A stretch of 64,000 nucleotides of DNA from UBA6059 sp965227155 (GCA_965227155.1 OZ245731.1:1488001-1552000), one strand, 5' to 3'; counted from the first letter of the stretch, positions 35,782 through 43,690 are shown. Program-made: numbers and translations. The notes: generated from the sequence alone by a model not told the origin.

Positions 35782-37788
35782 CTACGGTCTACCTCCACCT
35801 GGATTTTGGGGGTCATCTTCAGGTGTATTAATGAAAAAGCGATCTTCATCCAGGTACTCACTATCTTCATCATAGTTGCGCTTTTCATAACTGATGACTT
35901 TAAATTCAGTGCGGCGGTTCACCTGATGCTCTTCTTCAGTTTGTGCATTGTCGATGATCAGCCTTGTTTCACCATAGCCTCTAGCCACCAATCGACCTGG
36001 TTGTATGCCATTCTGAACAAGGTAATCTACTGCTGATTGTGCTCTACGCTGCGATAACTCCATGTTATAGGCATCATTGGCGCGGGCATCGGTATGGGAG
36101 CTTAATTCTATAGAAATGGCGGGATTATCTTTCATGGTAGTCACCAGTTTATCCAGTTCTCTCGCAGCATCTGGTCTAATATCGGCTTTGTCCAGATCGT
36201 AATAAATATTATCCAGCACAATTGGTTTCTCCAATACAATAGGATCCAGAACCAAATCCTGCTCGAAGGTGACATCTGTTACCATCTCTGTCAGTTGTGT
36301 TTTATCCACCGACCTGCCAATGGTACTGAACTCTGTCCTTGTAGTAAAATAATCTGTTTTCTCGCCAATCAGGTAATATGTCTCCTCTGGGTATACTCTG
36401 AAATTATAGGCCCCATCATTTCCTGTAAATGCTTCATCAATCAAGGTACTGTCTTTATCCAGCAATACAACTTTTGTACTTGCCAACACATCTAATTGAT
36501 CATCCTCGCCTTTGGTATAAGTCACCCCGGTTAAAAAATAATTGACCAGTTTCAGGTCAGGGTCATCATTTACGAATGTGTAAATATCATCGTCACCTGC
36601 GCCACCTTCCCTGTTAGAGGTTAGAAAGCCTCTGATCGGATCATACATGTGCATCGCAAAATCGTCACCTGTAGAGTTGATAGGTTCACCGGGATTTTCA
36701 ATGGTTATTTCACCACCTGCCCGGGTTGCAATAAAAATATCCAGCTTACCCAGGCCAGGATGCCCGTTAGAAGAAAAATAAAGGATACCATTATCGTCTA
36801 CATGAGGAAACATCTCATTTCCAGGAGTGTTGATTTCAGGTCCCAGGTTTCGTACATCCACCCATCTGCCGCGTCTGTTTAATGTAGCTGAATAAATGTC
36901 CGTTCCGCCGTACCCGCCGGGCCTGTCAGACGCAAAATATAATGTCTTACCATCTTTGGTTAGTGCCGGGCAGGAATCCCAATAGGTTGGGTCATTGATA
37001 TTCAATGGTCTTGGGCTAAACCACTGACCATTTCTATACCGGGCAAAATATAGGTCTACATTTTCAGAATCTGAAGCTTTGCCGCTGTTGCCTTTGGCAT
37101 AGATCATCAAACTACCATCTCTTGAGAAGGTGACCGACCCTTCGTTTACTCCCGGATCATTGATGATGGGATCTACCCGTTTTAGGGAGCTCATATCTAC
37201 GATAGCCCCCCTTGTTTTTACCCTGTAGATATCTGTAAAACCCGTTCCTGTACCTTTATAGATTTTACCCACTTCCCTATTGCTGGTAAAGAACAACTCT
37301 CCATTATTATAAACTGCAGAATACTCAGCATTGGGTGTATTAATTTCTGCCATCGGCTTCACCCGGTAATAGTTGGGCTTCTCTTTGATTGTGGATACAG
37401 CAACCGTATTATCTAACTCCTTTTTCGCAAGGGCTAAGACATCCTGATCTTTTCCCTTGGCCAGGTAGTTTTGAAGCACCTCAGTGCTTTCATCATATCG
37501 GGCATTGGCTTTGAGTGACTTGGCCCAGTAGATATGCGCAATTTCTTTATCGGTACCTGCATTGATTGCCGTTTCATAATAAGGTGCCGCCTGCTTAATC
37601 TGATTAGAGCGGCGATATGATTCTGCCAGGTAAAAATTTGCTTCTGCGTTACCAGGCTTAGCGATTTTTTTGTAATGATTAATAGCAGCACTAAACTCCG
37701 CATTATCGAAGCTTTTCTTAGCTTTCTTGGCAGGACTACATCCTACCATGATTAGAATGATCAACCCAATAAGGTGCTGCTTTCTCAT
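35782..37788 (-). CDS. PorE-like T9SS lipoprotein (TPR, beta-propeller, CRD, OmpA domains)
   Basis: A 668-residue lipoprotein: lipobox VGCSP (C17), TPR-like repeats (about 25-130), a WD40-like PD40 propeller (about 150-400; LFFTSNREVG, LYFASDRPGGYGGTDI, LYFSSNGHPGLGKLDI), a carboxypeptidase-regulatory-like beta domain (about 415-510), and a C-terminal OmpA peptidoglycan-binding domain (IELSSHTDARANDAYNMELS). This order and length match Porphyromonas PorE (about 670 residues), a periplasmic type IX secretion component tethered to peptidoglycan. Other OmpA/PD40 proteins share parts of the layout, so orthology needs a tree. It fits the T9SS cargo at 18820. Confidence 0.85.
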   Translation of the reverse strand: MRKQHLIGLIILIMVGCSPAKKAKKSFDNAEFSAAINHYKKIAKPGNAEANFYLAESYRRSNQIKQAAPYYETAINAGTDKEIAHIYWAKSLKANARYDESTEVLQNYLAKGKDQDVLALAKKELDNTVAVSTIKEKPNYYRVKPMAEINTPNAEYSAVYNNGELFFTSNREVGKIYKGTGTGFTDIYRVKTRGAIVDMSSLKRVDPIINDPGVNEGSVTFSRDGSLMIYAKGNSGKASDSENVDLYFARYRNGQWFSPRPLNINDPTYWDSCPALTKDGKTLYFASDRPGGYGGTDIYSATLNRRGRWVDVRNLGPEINTPGNEMFPHVDDNGILYFSSNGHPGLGKLDIFIATRAGGEITIENPGEPINSTGDDFAMHMYDPIRGFLTSNREGGAGDDDIYTFVNDDPDLKLVNYFLTGVTYTKGEDDQLDVLASTKVVLLDKDSTLIDEAFTGNDGAYNFRVYPEETYYLIGEKTDYFTTRTEFSTIGRSVDKTQLTEMVTDVTFEQDLVLDPIVLEKPIVLDNIYYDLDKADIRPDAARELDKLVTTMKDNPAISIELSSHTDARANDAYNMELSQRRAQSAVDYLVQNGIQPGRLVARGYGETRLIIDNAQTEEEHQVNRRTEFKVISYEKRNYDEDSEYLDEDRFFINTPEDDPQNPGGGRP

Positions 37789-37833
37789 ATCTTATTACAT
37801 GTATCTATCAAACAAATGCTAGCCTCCAATCCC

Positions 37834-38325
37834 TTAATTCACAGGCACAAACCTACCCAGCCAGCTATCTTCCACCGGTATCTCCCAAGCGGTTCTATAA
37901 TCTTTTAGGGTCTGAGCAGTAGTGTTAATGATCCTTAAATCTTCCGGATAATCCCCATTTACTAGATTCTTCTTGAGTTCATTAAGCTGAACCAAAGCGA
38001 TTTTTCCATTCAATTTAATCGGCATTTTTAACCGGTCAAACAAATCTATTTGTAAAGCGGCATTGATATCCTTGATGACACCTACTGAAGAATCAATGGA
38101 GCAACCTGTGGCTTCCTGGTTATCCTCATCTACTGCCAGCAAAATGAAGTAATCATCTACTAATGAAAATCCTGACTGTAGGGGCTTTTTATGAGCTTCC
38201 CATTGCTCGCAGAATGCCTTTAGTTTTGCTTCTACAAGACTTTTTTCTTCAGGAGTAAATGCTCTATCAGCTTTATATACCCAAAGGCGGGCATGATCTG
38301 GTAATGACTCAAAGGGTACTAACAT
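37834..38325 (-). CDS. Conserved hypothetical protein (163 aa)
   Basis: 163 residues, soluble, opening MLVPFESLPDHARLWVYKADR with FSLVDDYFILLAVD in the centre. Relatives in Bacteroidota are often labelled ABC transporter ATPase, but there is no Walker A, signature or Walker B motif here, so that label is not supported. Function unknown. It lies 45 bases upstream of the PorE-like gene on the same strand. Confidence 0.75.
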   Translation of the reverse strand: MLVPFESLPDHARLWVYKADRAFTPEEKSLVEAKLKAFCEQWEAHKKPLQSGFSLVDDYFILLAVDEDNQEATGCSIDSSVGVIKDINAALQIDLFDRLKMPIKLNGKIALVQLNELKKNLVNGDYPEDLRIINTTAQTLKDYRTAWEIPVEDSWLGRFVPVN

Positions 38326-38439
38326 AATGGGTAATTTGCTATTGAAAACGTAAATGTATGAAAGATAGTTTATAACAAGGGCTTTATCAAAACCCGTAAT
38401 TTCCTGATCGAGGAAGAATCAGTTAAAACAAAAATGAGG

Positions 38440-38561
38440 GTGTCTCATAAATGTATAAACCCTTGTCTCATGTCACATTGAGCTCGTCGAAATGTATTCA
38501 TAATGCCTTTAAGAAAGGTTTCGACAGGCTCAACCTGACATGAATGATGCTTATGAGACAC
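38440..38561. repeat. Palindromic MITE-like element
   Basis: A 122-bp element with perfect 11-bp terminal inverted repeats GTGTCTCATAA (38440-38450) / TTATGAGACAC (38551-38561). Inside is a second, imperfect palindrome with arms around TCATGTCACATTGAGC and its partner (TCGACAGGCTCAACCTGACA on the plus strand), so the whole RNA or DNA strand could fold as one long hairpin. The GAGC...GTCGAAA core resembles palindromic repeats scattered in Bacteroidota genomes. It carries no transposase; the short open frame across it is not a gene. Confidence 0.75.
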
Positions 38562-38613
38562 TTTAGTATAGTTTAAAATACGTAGTGTATGCAGATCTAA
38601 ATTGGTGCTGTAT

Positions 38614-39402
38614 TTAGAGCTTTTGTGCTTCGGCAATCAGTTCTGCCAGGTCTTTTACCTGTACATCTGATTCCCGCTCTTTGTTTTTCACACCATCCGA
38701 CATCATTGTCATACAAAATGGGCAAGCAGAGGCAATAATATTAGCTCCTGTAGATAGCGCTTCCTCCGTCCGCTCAATATTGATTTCCTTATTGCCTTTC
38801 TCAGCATCTTTAAACATTTGCGCACCACCAGCGCCGCAGCAAAGACCTTTGGTTCGGCATCTCTTCATTTCTACCAGGTCTGCATCTAGGGCCTGCAATA
38901 CATCTCTGGGTGCTTCATAAATATTATTAGCTCTTCCCAGGAAACAGGAATCATGGTAAGTGATTTTCTTGCCTTTAAATTCTCCGCCCCCTTCCAGTTT
39001 CACCTTACCCTCGTTGATCAGTTGCTGTAAAAAGGTACTATGATGTACTACCTCATAGTTACCACCCAACTCAGGGTATTCATTTTTGATAGTATTGAAA
39101 CAATGCGGACAGGCAGTTACTATTTTCTTTATCTCATAACCATTAAGCACCTGGATATTGCTCATGGCCTGCATTTGAAATAAGAATTCATTGCCGGCTC
39201 TTCTGGCGGGATCTCCTGTACAACTTTCCTCTGTGCCCAGCACGGCGAAATTCACGCCTACTTTGTTTAAGATCTTAACAAAAGCCTGGGTAACTCTTTT
39301 GTATCGGTCATCATAGGAACCTGCACATCCAACCCAGAATAGAACTTCTGGGCTTTCTCCTTTTGCTTTCAGGTCTGCTACTGTGGGTACGTTATAGTTC
39401 AT
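38614..39402 (-). CDS. Cysteine-rich (Fe-S)-binding protein, HdrB/CCG-domain family
   Basis: 262 residues with two CCG-type cysteine-rich domains, as in heterodisulfide reductase subunit HdrB/D and the LutA/GlpC group: LFWVGCAGSYDDR, CTGDPARRAG, VTACPHCFNTIKNEYP, YHDSCFLGRANN, RCRTKGLCCGAGGAQMF and ASACPFCMTMMSDG. These bind an unusual [4Fe-4S] cluster. It starts 6 bases after the membrane-bound partner gene; together they form one electron-transfer module. Confidence 0.88.
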   Translation of the reverse strand: MNYNVPTVADLKAKGESPEVLFWVGCAGSYDDRYKRVTQAFVKILNKVGVNFAVLGTEESCTGDPARRAGNEFLFQMQAMSNIQVLNGYEIKKIVTACPHCFNTIKNEYPELGGNYEVVHHSTFLQQLINEGKVKLEGGGEFKGKKITYHDSCFLGRANNIYEAPRDVLQALDADLVEMKRCRTKGLCCGAGGAQMFKDAEKGNKEINIERTEEALSTGANIIASACPFCMTMMSDGVKNKERESDVQVKDLAELIAEAQKL

Positions 39403-39408
39403 ATGTTT

Positions 39409-40755
39409 TTAAGATTCGGTCGAAGATTCGGTTGATTTTAAGTCGTTAGCCCATTTGAATCGGTCTGTCGGTGCAAATTTCCAAGGGGCAAAGTTTGTTT
39501 CTACATTTTGGAACATGGCATTCCAGGAAGCAGGAGAGCCTGATTCTTCCATAGCTACATACCTTCGCATTTGCAGAATGATATCCAGCGGGTTAATATT
39601 CACAGGGCATGCTTCTACACAAGCATTGCAGCTTGTACAAGCATTAATTTCTTCTTTGGTGATGTAATCGCCTAGCAAGGATTTGCCATCCTCTCCCGGC
39701 TTTTTGCCTGCCTTCACCTGTTCGCCAATTTCCTCGATTCGGTCTCTGGTATCCATCATGATTTTTCGAGGCGACAGTTGCTTGCCAGTAAGATTTGCAG
39801 GGCATTGGGCAGTACATCGGCCGCATTCCGTGCAGGCATAAGACTCCATCAGGTTTTTCCACGAAAGATCATTGGCATCCTTTGCACCAAACCTTTCTAT
39901 CTCTGCAGGAGGATCGCCGCCACCGTTTTCCACAGGCATACCAAGCATCATTTTAACCTCATTGGTCACTACCGGCATATTTTCCATCTTACCTTTTGGG
40001 TAAAGCCTTGTGTAGAAAGTGTTTGGGAACGCCATGAATATATGTAAATGCTTGCTGTAGGTTACATAAAGCGCAAAAGCCAGGATACCAATAATATGGA
40101 ACCACCAGGCAATTCGCTCGGTCATGACCAATGCATCATTACTCATTCCTTCAAATAATGGAATAAATAAGCTGCTGAAAAAGAAAGTGCCCGTTTGGGT
40201 ATAGCCTGCTACGCCTCTATCCTGTAAAATCTGATCCGTTGCATTCATTGTAAATATGGCAGCCATCAAAATGATTTCAATAATCAAAATCAAATTGGCA
40301 TCCAGAGCGGGCCAGCCCTTCATTTCAGGCTTTTTGAATCGATTCACATTAAGGATATTCCTGCGTATCAGGAACACCACGCATGCCAACACAACCAATA
40401 CGGCAAGGAACTCAAAGAAATTAAGTGCTACAGTATAAGCAGGCCCTAGCAGTGGAGCAAATATTCTATGTGTTCCTGCCAACCCGTCGATGATGAATTC
40501 CAATACCTCCAGGTTTATAATGACAAAACCAATATAAATGAAGAAGTGAAACACAGCCGGAATCCAGTTTTTGAACATCTTTTGCTGCCCAAAAGCTACG
40601 AGCATCATAGTTTTCCATCGGTCTTCTTTGGGGCCGGAGAGCTCAAGGTCTTTACCCATTTGGATGTTGCCTTTAATCCTGGCAATTCGCTGGTAGATGA
40701 AGAATCCAAAAACCAGAAAAGTCAATAAGAACGCTATTTGAGACAGGTATTCCAT
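39409..40755 (-). CDS. Membrane cytochrome b-like / 4Fe-4S oxidoreductase subunit
   Basis: 448 residues. The N-terminal half has about five membrane helices with histidines placed as haem ligands (AVFHFFIYIG, WWFHIIGILAFALYV, SKHLHIFMAF), like NarI/HdrE cytochromes. The C-terminal half carries two classical 4Fe-4S motifs (CTECGRCTAQCP, CTSCNACVEACP). With the CCG protein downstream it resembles a split form of the membrane Fe-S oxidoreductases proposed to pass electrons from electron-transfer flavoprotein to menaquinone. The electron donor is not encoded nearby, so this role is inference. Confidence 0.85.
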   Translation of the reverse strand: MEYLSQIAFLLTFLVFGFFIYQRIARIKGNIQMGKDLELSGPKEDRWKTMMLVAFGQQKMFKNWIPAVFHFFIYIGFVIINLEVLEFIIDGLAGTHRIFAPLLGPAYTVALNFFEFLAVLVVLACVVFLIRRNILNVNRFKKPEMKGWPALDANLILIIEIILMAAIFTMNATDQILQDRGVAGYTQTGTFFFSSLFIPLFEGMSNDALVMTERIAWWFHIIGILAFALYVTYSKHLHIFMAFPNTFYTRLYPKGKMENMPVVTNEVKMMLGMPVENGGGDPPAEIERFGAKDANDLSWKNLMESYACTECGRCTAQCPANLTGKQLSPRKIMMDTRDRIEEIGEQVKAGKKPGEDGKSLLGDYITKEEINACTSCNACVEACPVNINPLDIILQMRRYVAMEESGSPASWNAMFQNVETNFAPWKFAPTDRFKWANDLKSTESSTES

Positions 40756-40789
40756 TGAATATGCACTTAGGTTTTATTTTTTAAAATTC

Positions 40790-40820
40790 TTTGGCCATGT
40801 ACATTATTTCTATACTTTTG
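40790..40820 (+). promoter_or_regulatory. Promoter of tRNA-Phe
   Basis: TTTG (40790-40793), 19-base spacer, TACTTTTG (40813-40820): an exact consensus match 16 bases upstream of the tRNA. Confidence 0.85.
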
Positions 40821-40836
40821 CACCACTTTATAAGGA

Positions 40837-40912
40837 GGTGCTGTAGCTCAGTTGGTAGAGCATCGGACTGAAAATCCGTGAGTCGGTGGTTCGAATCCAC
40901 TCAGCACCACCA
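40837..40912 (+). tRNA. tRNA-Phe (GAA)
   Basis: A 76-base cloverleaf with CCA encoded. Acceptor GGTGCTG pairs with CAGCACC; D-arm AGCTCAGTTGGTAGAGC; anticodon loop CTGAAAA with GAA; T-arm GGTTCGAATCC. One U-U mismatch closes the anticodon stem. It has its own promoter and terminator, so it is transcribed alone. Confidence 0.97.
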
Positions 40913-40944
40913 AAACCCAGATCTATCGGTCTGGGTTTTTTTTT
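40913..40944 (+). terminator. Intrinsic terminator of tRNA-Phe
   Basis: AAACCCAGA (40913-40921) / TCTGGGTTT (40930-40938), 8-base loop, with nine T at the end. Confidence 0.92.
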
Positions 40945-41229
40945 ATCTTCAAGTTTTTTCGCTCCTTTTCCCAATCTGTTCTAATCGTTAGTATTCATGC
41001 ACATGAATAATGCAAACATGTAAATCTAGAATTCATAAATTTAGTATGCATGCATAACAAATTTATAATAATTTAGGAGTATTACATAATCGTTCTTGCC
41101 TAAAAGAATTATTTAGAATGGTTTGAAAATATAAAGTGATTGGAACAATGTGGAATGACAGCATCCCTTTACTACAACTATAATGCTGTTGTAAGCAAAA
41201 AGCCAGGCTCAATTTTCTTTCTCCTTTCC
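40945..41229. other. AT-rich non-coding stretch after tRNA-Phe
   Basis: No gene supported. An open frame of 65 codons on the minus strand overlaps the end of the 64-residue gene and lacks coding character. Repeated TGCAT/ATGCAT words occur around 41000-41055; their meaning is unclear. Confidence 0.4.
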
Positions 41230-41424
41230 TTACTGAACTTGCTTTTGAAACCATCGCCATAAAGGCAAAAAGGACAAGCCCACAAAAGCTGGCATTAAGA
41301 CTTTTAAGATAAAACTATCCCTATCTACGCCCACCTCTATAAGTCCCCAATTGAGAATCAATGTGATTGCAGCTAGAACCAGCAATATCCCAAGGCAACC
41401 CAATATTTCGGTTGACTTACTCAT
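41230..41424 (-). CDS. Small two-helix membrane protein (64 aa)
   Basis: Two hydrophobic helices (ILGCLGILLVLAAITLILNW and VLMPAFVGLSFLPLW) and a basic C-terminus (RWFQKQVQ). Third gene of a minus-strand cluster of tiny membrane proteins; its ATG is 2 bases after the previous stop, so translation is probably coupled. It is not obviously homologous to its two neighbours. Function unknown. Confidence 0.65.
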   Translation of the reverse strand: MSKSTEILGCLGILLVLAAITLILNWGLIEVGVDRDSFILKVLMPAFVGLSFLPLWRWFQKQVQ

Positions 41425-41426
41425 GC

Positions 41427-41630
41427 TTAAGGTTTTTGAAAATATTTAGGAATATCCTCTAGGTTACCTCCCCACCAGGGCTTCATTTTCAAATAATGTC
41501 TCCTCAGGAATAGCAATACCAAAAATATCAGCATCATGGTAGTTATATGGTTCAATTGTTTTACTTCAATAATGTAGTAATGTGCAATTAACCAAACCAC
41601 AAAGAGTGACACATAAAGATTTCTATTTAT
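41427..41630 (-). CDS. Small membrane protein with PWWGG-LEDIPKYF tail, copy 2 (ATA or GTG start)
   Basis: Paralogue of the gene directly upstream: both end in LRRxYLxxxPWWGGxLEDIPKYFxKP. The first standard start in frame is GTG at 41612 (61 residues). Reading six codons further back to an ATA at 41630 gives INRNLYV..., aligning end to end with copy 1 (MNRWLFI...) at exactly 67 residues. That ATA overlaps the copy 1 stop as ATAA, the position where ATGA would normally couple translation. Either ATA is used as a start or an original ATG was mutated. Two hydrophobic helices; function unknown. Confidence 0.7.
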   Translation of the reverse strand: MNRNLYVSLFVVWLIAHYYIIEVKQLNHITTMMLIFLVLLFLRRHYLKMKPWWGGNLEDIPKYFQKP

Positions 41631-41830
41631 GGCTTCATAAAATATTTTGGAATATCCTCAAGATCTCCTCCCCACCAGGGTCTAATTTGTAAATAAACTC
41701 TGCGTAATATTGTAATTGCCCAGGTCCCTAAAAAGACCAGTAACCATGTATTAGCAATTTCATTATCCTCTATATATATAGCTGTTGCTATCAAAGCCGT
41801 CATCGAAAATATAAACAGCCAACGATTCAT
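41627..41830 (-). CDS. Small membrane protein with PWWGG-LEDIPKYF tail, copy 1 (67 aa)
   Basis: 67 residues: helix WLFIFSMTALIATAIYI, short acidic turn, helix WLLVFLGTWAITIL, then a basic RR and the conserved tail RPWWGGDLEDIPKYFMKP, presumably cytoplasmic by the positive-inside rule. It is the first gene of a three-gene cluster in an AT-rich patch. No known family recalled. The near-invariant tail in two adjacent copies points to a selected function. Confidence 0.75.
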   Translation of the reverse strand: MNRWLFIFSMTALIATAIYIEDNEIANTWLLVFLGTWAITILRRVYLQIRPWWGGDLEDIPKYFMKP

Positions 41831-41901
41831 TGTTTTTTTTATATTATATAATAATTATAACACTTTAAATATATATAATTAATTTAACCAATTCCAATAA
41901 G

Positions 41902-41913
41902 TAGGTATACCTA
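41902..41913. promoter_or_regulatory. 12-bp palindrome between divergent small genes
   Basis: TAGGTATACCTA is a perfect palindrome between the minus-strand cluster starting at 41830 and the plus-strand gene at 41989. It is a possible regulator-binding site; no direct evidence. Confidence 0.3.
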
Positions 41914-41988
41914 AATTTACCATTAGGTGATACACTGTAGTAAATGTGAGGGTTGTATGTCAACTTTAGGATATTAAAGTCCACGGCC

Positions 41989-42219
41989 ATGAAACTCCAT
42001 CATATAAATTCTATCGAAGATTTAATTAATCACCGTATCGTCATTGAGCATCACCAGCGGAATAAGGTAGTGGATATTCTTAGCTACAACCCTTCTGATG
42101 CTACGGTGCTTATTGAATATCAGTTTAAGCCCGGCGAAAACACCACCCAGCGCTTGTCGCTAAGTCGGATCATTAGCTGGATTGCCAAAGCTGCCCAACT
42201 TCGGCATTTGGTCATGTAA
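41989..42219 (+). CDS. Small hypothetical protein (76 aa)
   Basis: 76 residues starting MKLHHINSIEDLINHRIVIEHHQ; basic and soluble, with a beta-strand pattern (KVVDILSYNPSDATVLIEYQF) and a C-terminal helix. An ATG 12 codons upstream (41953) is also in frame but adds a sequence of weaker coding character. No family recognised. Confidence 0.55.
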   Translation: MKLHHINSIEDLINHRIVIEHHQRNKVVDILSYNPSDATVLIEYQFKPGENTTQRLSLSRIISWIAKAAQLRHLVM

Positions 42220-42259
42220 TCAAATGTCTGTTCTTATTGGTCTAAAATTGTCAGCTTAC

Positions 42260-43096
42260 TTATAGTTCCCAGAATCGGTAGGTGTAGGTAAACTCAAAGA
42301 AAGTCTGGCTGTATTCCTGCTTGTAAGTATCGGGCTGAATATCATTAAAATAATCTCTTGCGTCAAAAGTGGTGTACCTTCTAAGCACTCCAAAACCGAG
42401 GTAAGCCCGCCTGTTCATGATCAGCTTTATGCGTAAGCCCGCATGGTATTGATGGCGATCATCAAAATAGTCAGCCACCTCTTTTTCATTGCCTACTTCA
42501 AAGGGCATAGTATTGAAATAGGCGTAGGTATTATAGCCAACTGTTGGAGAAAGCCTAAATTTTCGAGTGATATCAATATTGTATTCAGCAAAAGCACCGT
42601 AATGGATAATATATCTTGGCCATGCCCCTGCACTACGATTGGTTTGTCGAATCACATAGGTGTTATCGTCAAGCCAAATATAGTTGCGGTTTTCCCGAAG
42701 GTTTCTGATAACTGCCGGGTCAGTCTCTGATCGGATTAACCTGCGAATTTGCTCTCCTACCTGGTAAACCTCTGGCCCTCCAACTACGCCGAGCTCAAGA
42801 TTTCTAATTTGAAAGCTTGCACCTATGCTGTATCGGAATGAAGCATTTACAGTTACCGTATATTCCTGGTTTACAAAATTAGGCTCTGGGTTTGTAGGCA
42901 AAAAGGAAATCAGTCCTGACCCTGCACCAAAGCCGAGAGCAGTATAAATATTGGCTCCATAGATGATGTCCTGGTGCCTTAATTCCTTCTTGGACTGTAT
43001 GGCTACTACAGGTGGTGGTAAGGTCGGGGTATTCTGGGCAGCAACTTTAGTAATGATAGCTAACAACAGGAAGAGGCAGAGTACTACTCTTTGCAT
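42260..43096 (-). CDS. Outer-membrane beta-barrel protein (278 aa)
   Basis: A signal peptide (ending KVAAQ) and a mature chain of alternating aromatic/hydrophobic strands ending in YTYRFWEL, the usual terminal-strand pattern of Bacteroidota outer-membrane barrels. The middle has a charged segment (RRLIRSETDPAVIRNLRENR), perhaps a long loop. No specific transport or enzyme function can be assigned. Confidence 0.75.
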   Translation of the reverse strand: MQRVVLCLFLLLAIITKVAAQNTPTLPPPVVAIQSKKELRHQDIIYGANIYTALGFGAGSGLISFLPTNPEPNFVNQEYTVTVNASFRYSIGASFQIRNLELGVVGGPEVYQVGEQIRRLIRSETDPAVIRNLRENRNYIWLDDNTYVIRQTNRSAGAWPRYIIHYGAFAEYNIDITRKFRLSPTVGYNTYAYFNTMPFEVGNEKEVADYFDDRHQYHAGLRIKLIMNRRAYLGFGVLRRYTTFDARDYFNDIQPDTYKQEYSQTFFEFTYTYRFWEL

Positions 43097-43270
43097 GAAA
43101 AAACGGTTAAGGTATTAGGTATTTTTAGTCTCGTTAGTAAACAGCTGGCTCAAGATTAACCCCTATATCGATTCAAATAAAATTTACTGAGGGCCATTAC
43201 TTGGGTTTACCACTGCAAAAATAGGTTTATCCTCTAAAAAGTAATGTTAATATTTACAAGCGGAGCTATT

Positions 43271-43690
43271 TTATTTAATTGTGATGGAAATGTTTACTTC
43301 CTTTTGATCCACCAGGAACCTGGCATCTTTGAATTCCGGAGGTCCAAATTTTCCTTTAGCGTTGTTGCTAAAAGCATAGGGCTCTTTGGGTATACCCATC
43401 CAATTGGTATCTAAAGCTCCATTTTCATTCATATCTACAAATAAGCTGACGGCATATACCCCCATCGGCACCTTCTCAATTTGAAGTGTATTTTGTCCAG
43501 CCTTCAATAAAGCAGTAGTATTTTTAAAACTATTGTCGGATAGAAATTCATCGTATTGATTATATAAGGCTACTAATACAGGTTTACCCTCATAAGAACT
43601 TCCGTTTACCTTAATATATAGTGTAGCCAACTGATCCTGCTGAAACAGCATTGTTGACCAGCAATAAACTGCAATAAAAAATGTAGTCAA
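43271..43690 (-). CDS. DUF2141 family secreted protein
   Basis: 139 residues: N-terminal signal-like hydrophobic segment, then the DUF2141 beta-sandwich with MGVYAVSLFVDMNENGALDTNWMGIPKEPYAFS-type motif (calcium-loop-like DMNENGALD). The family is common in Bacteroidota as a periplasmic protein of unknown role. Its start overlaps the upstream membrane-protein stop by 4 bases. Confidence 0.85.
   Translation of the reverse strand: MTTFFIAVYCWSTMLFQQDQLATLYIKVNGSSYEGKPVLVALYNQYDEFLSDNSFKNTTALLKAGQNTLQIEKVPMGVYAVSLFVDMNENGALDTNWMGIPKEPYAFSNNAKGKFGPPEFKDARFLVDQKEVNISITIK

Noticed and set aside
37834..38325. ABC transporter ATPase annotation
   Set aside because: No Walker A, Walker B or signature motif.
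38445..38636. 63-codon minus-strand open frame
   Set aside because: It lies across the palindromic element and has no coding character.
40945..41229. A tRNA-derived attachment repeat marking an island at tRNA-Phe
   Set aside because: I found no second copy of the tRNA 3' end within the following sequence and no integrase nearby.
41063..41260. 65-codon minus-strand open frame after tRNA-Phe
   Set aside because: Overlaps the start of a better small gene, lacks membrane or domain features and lies in AT-rich non-coding sequence.
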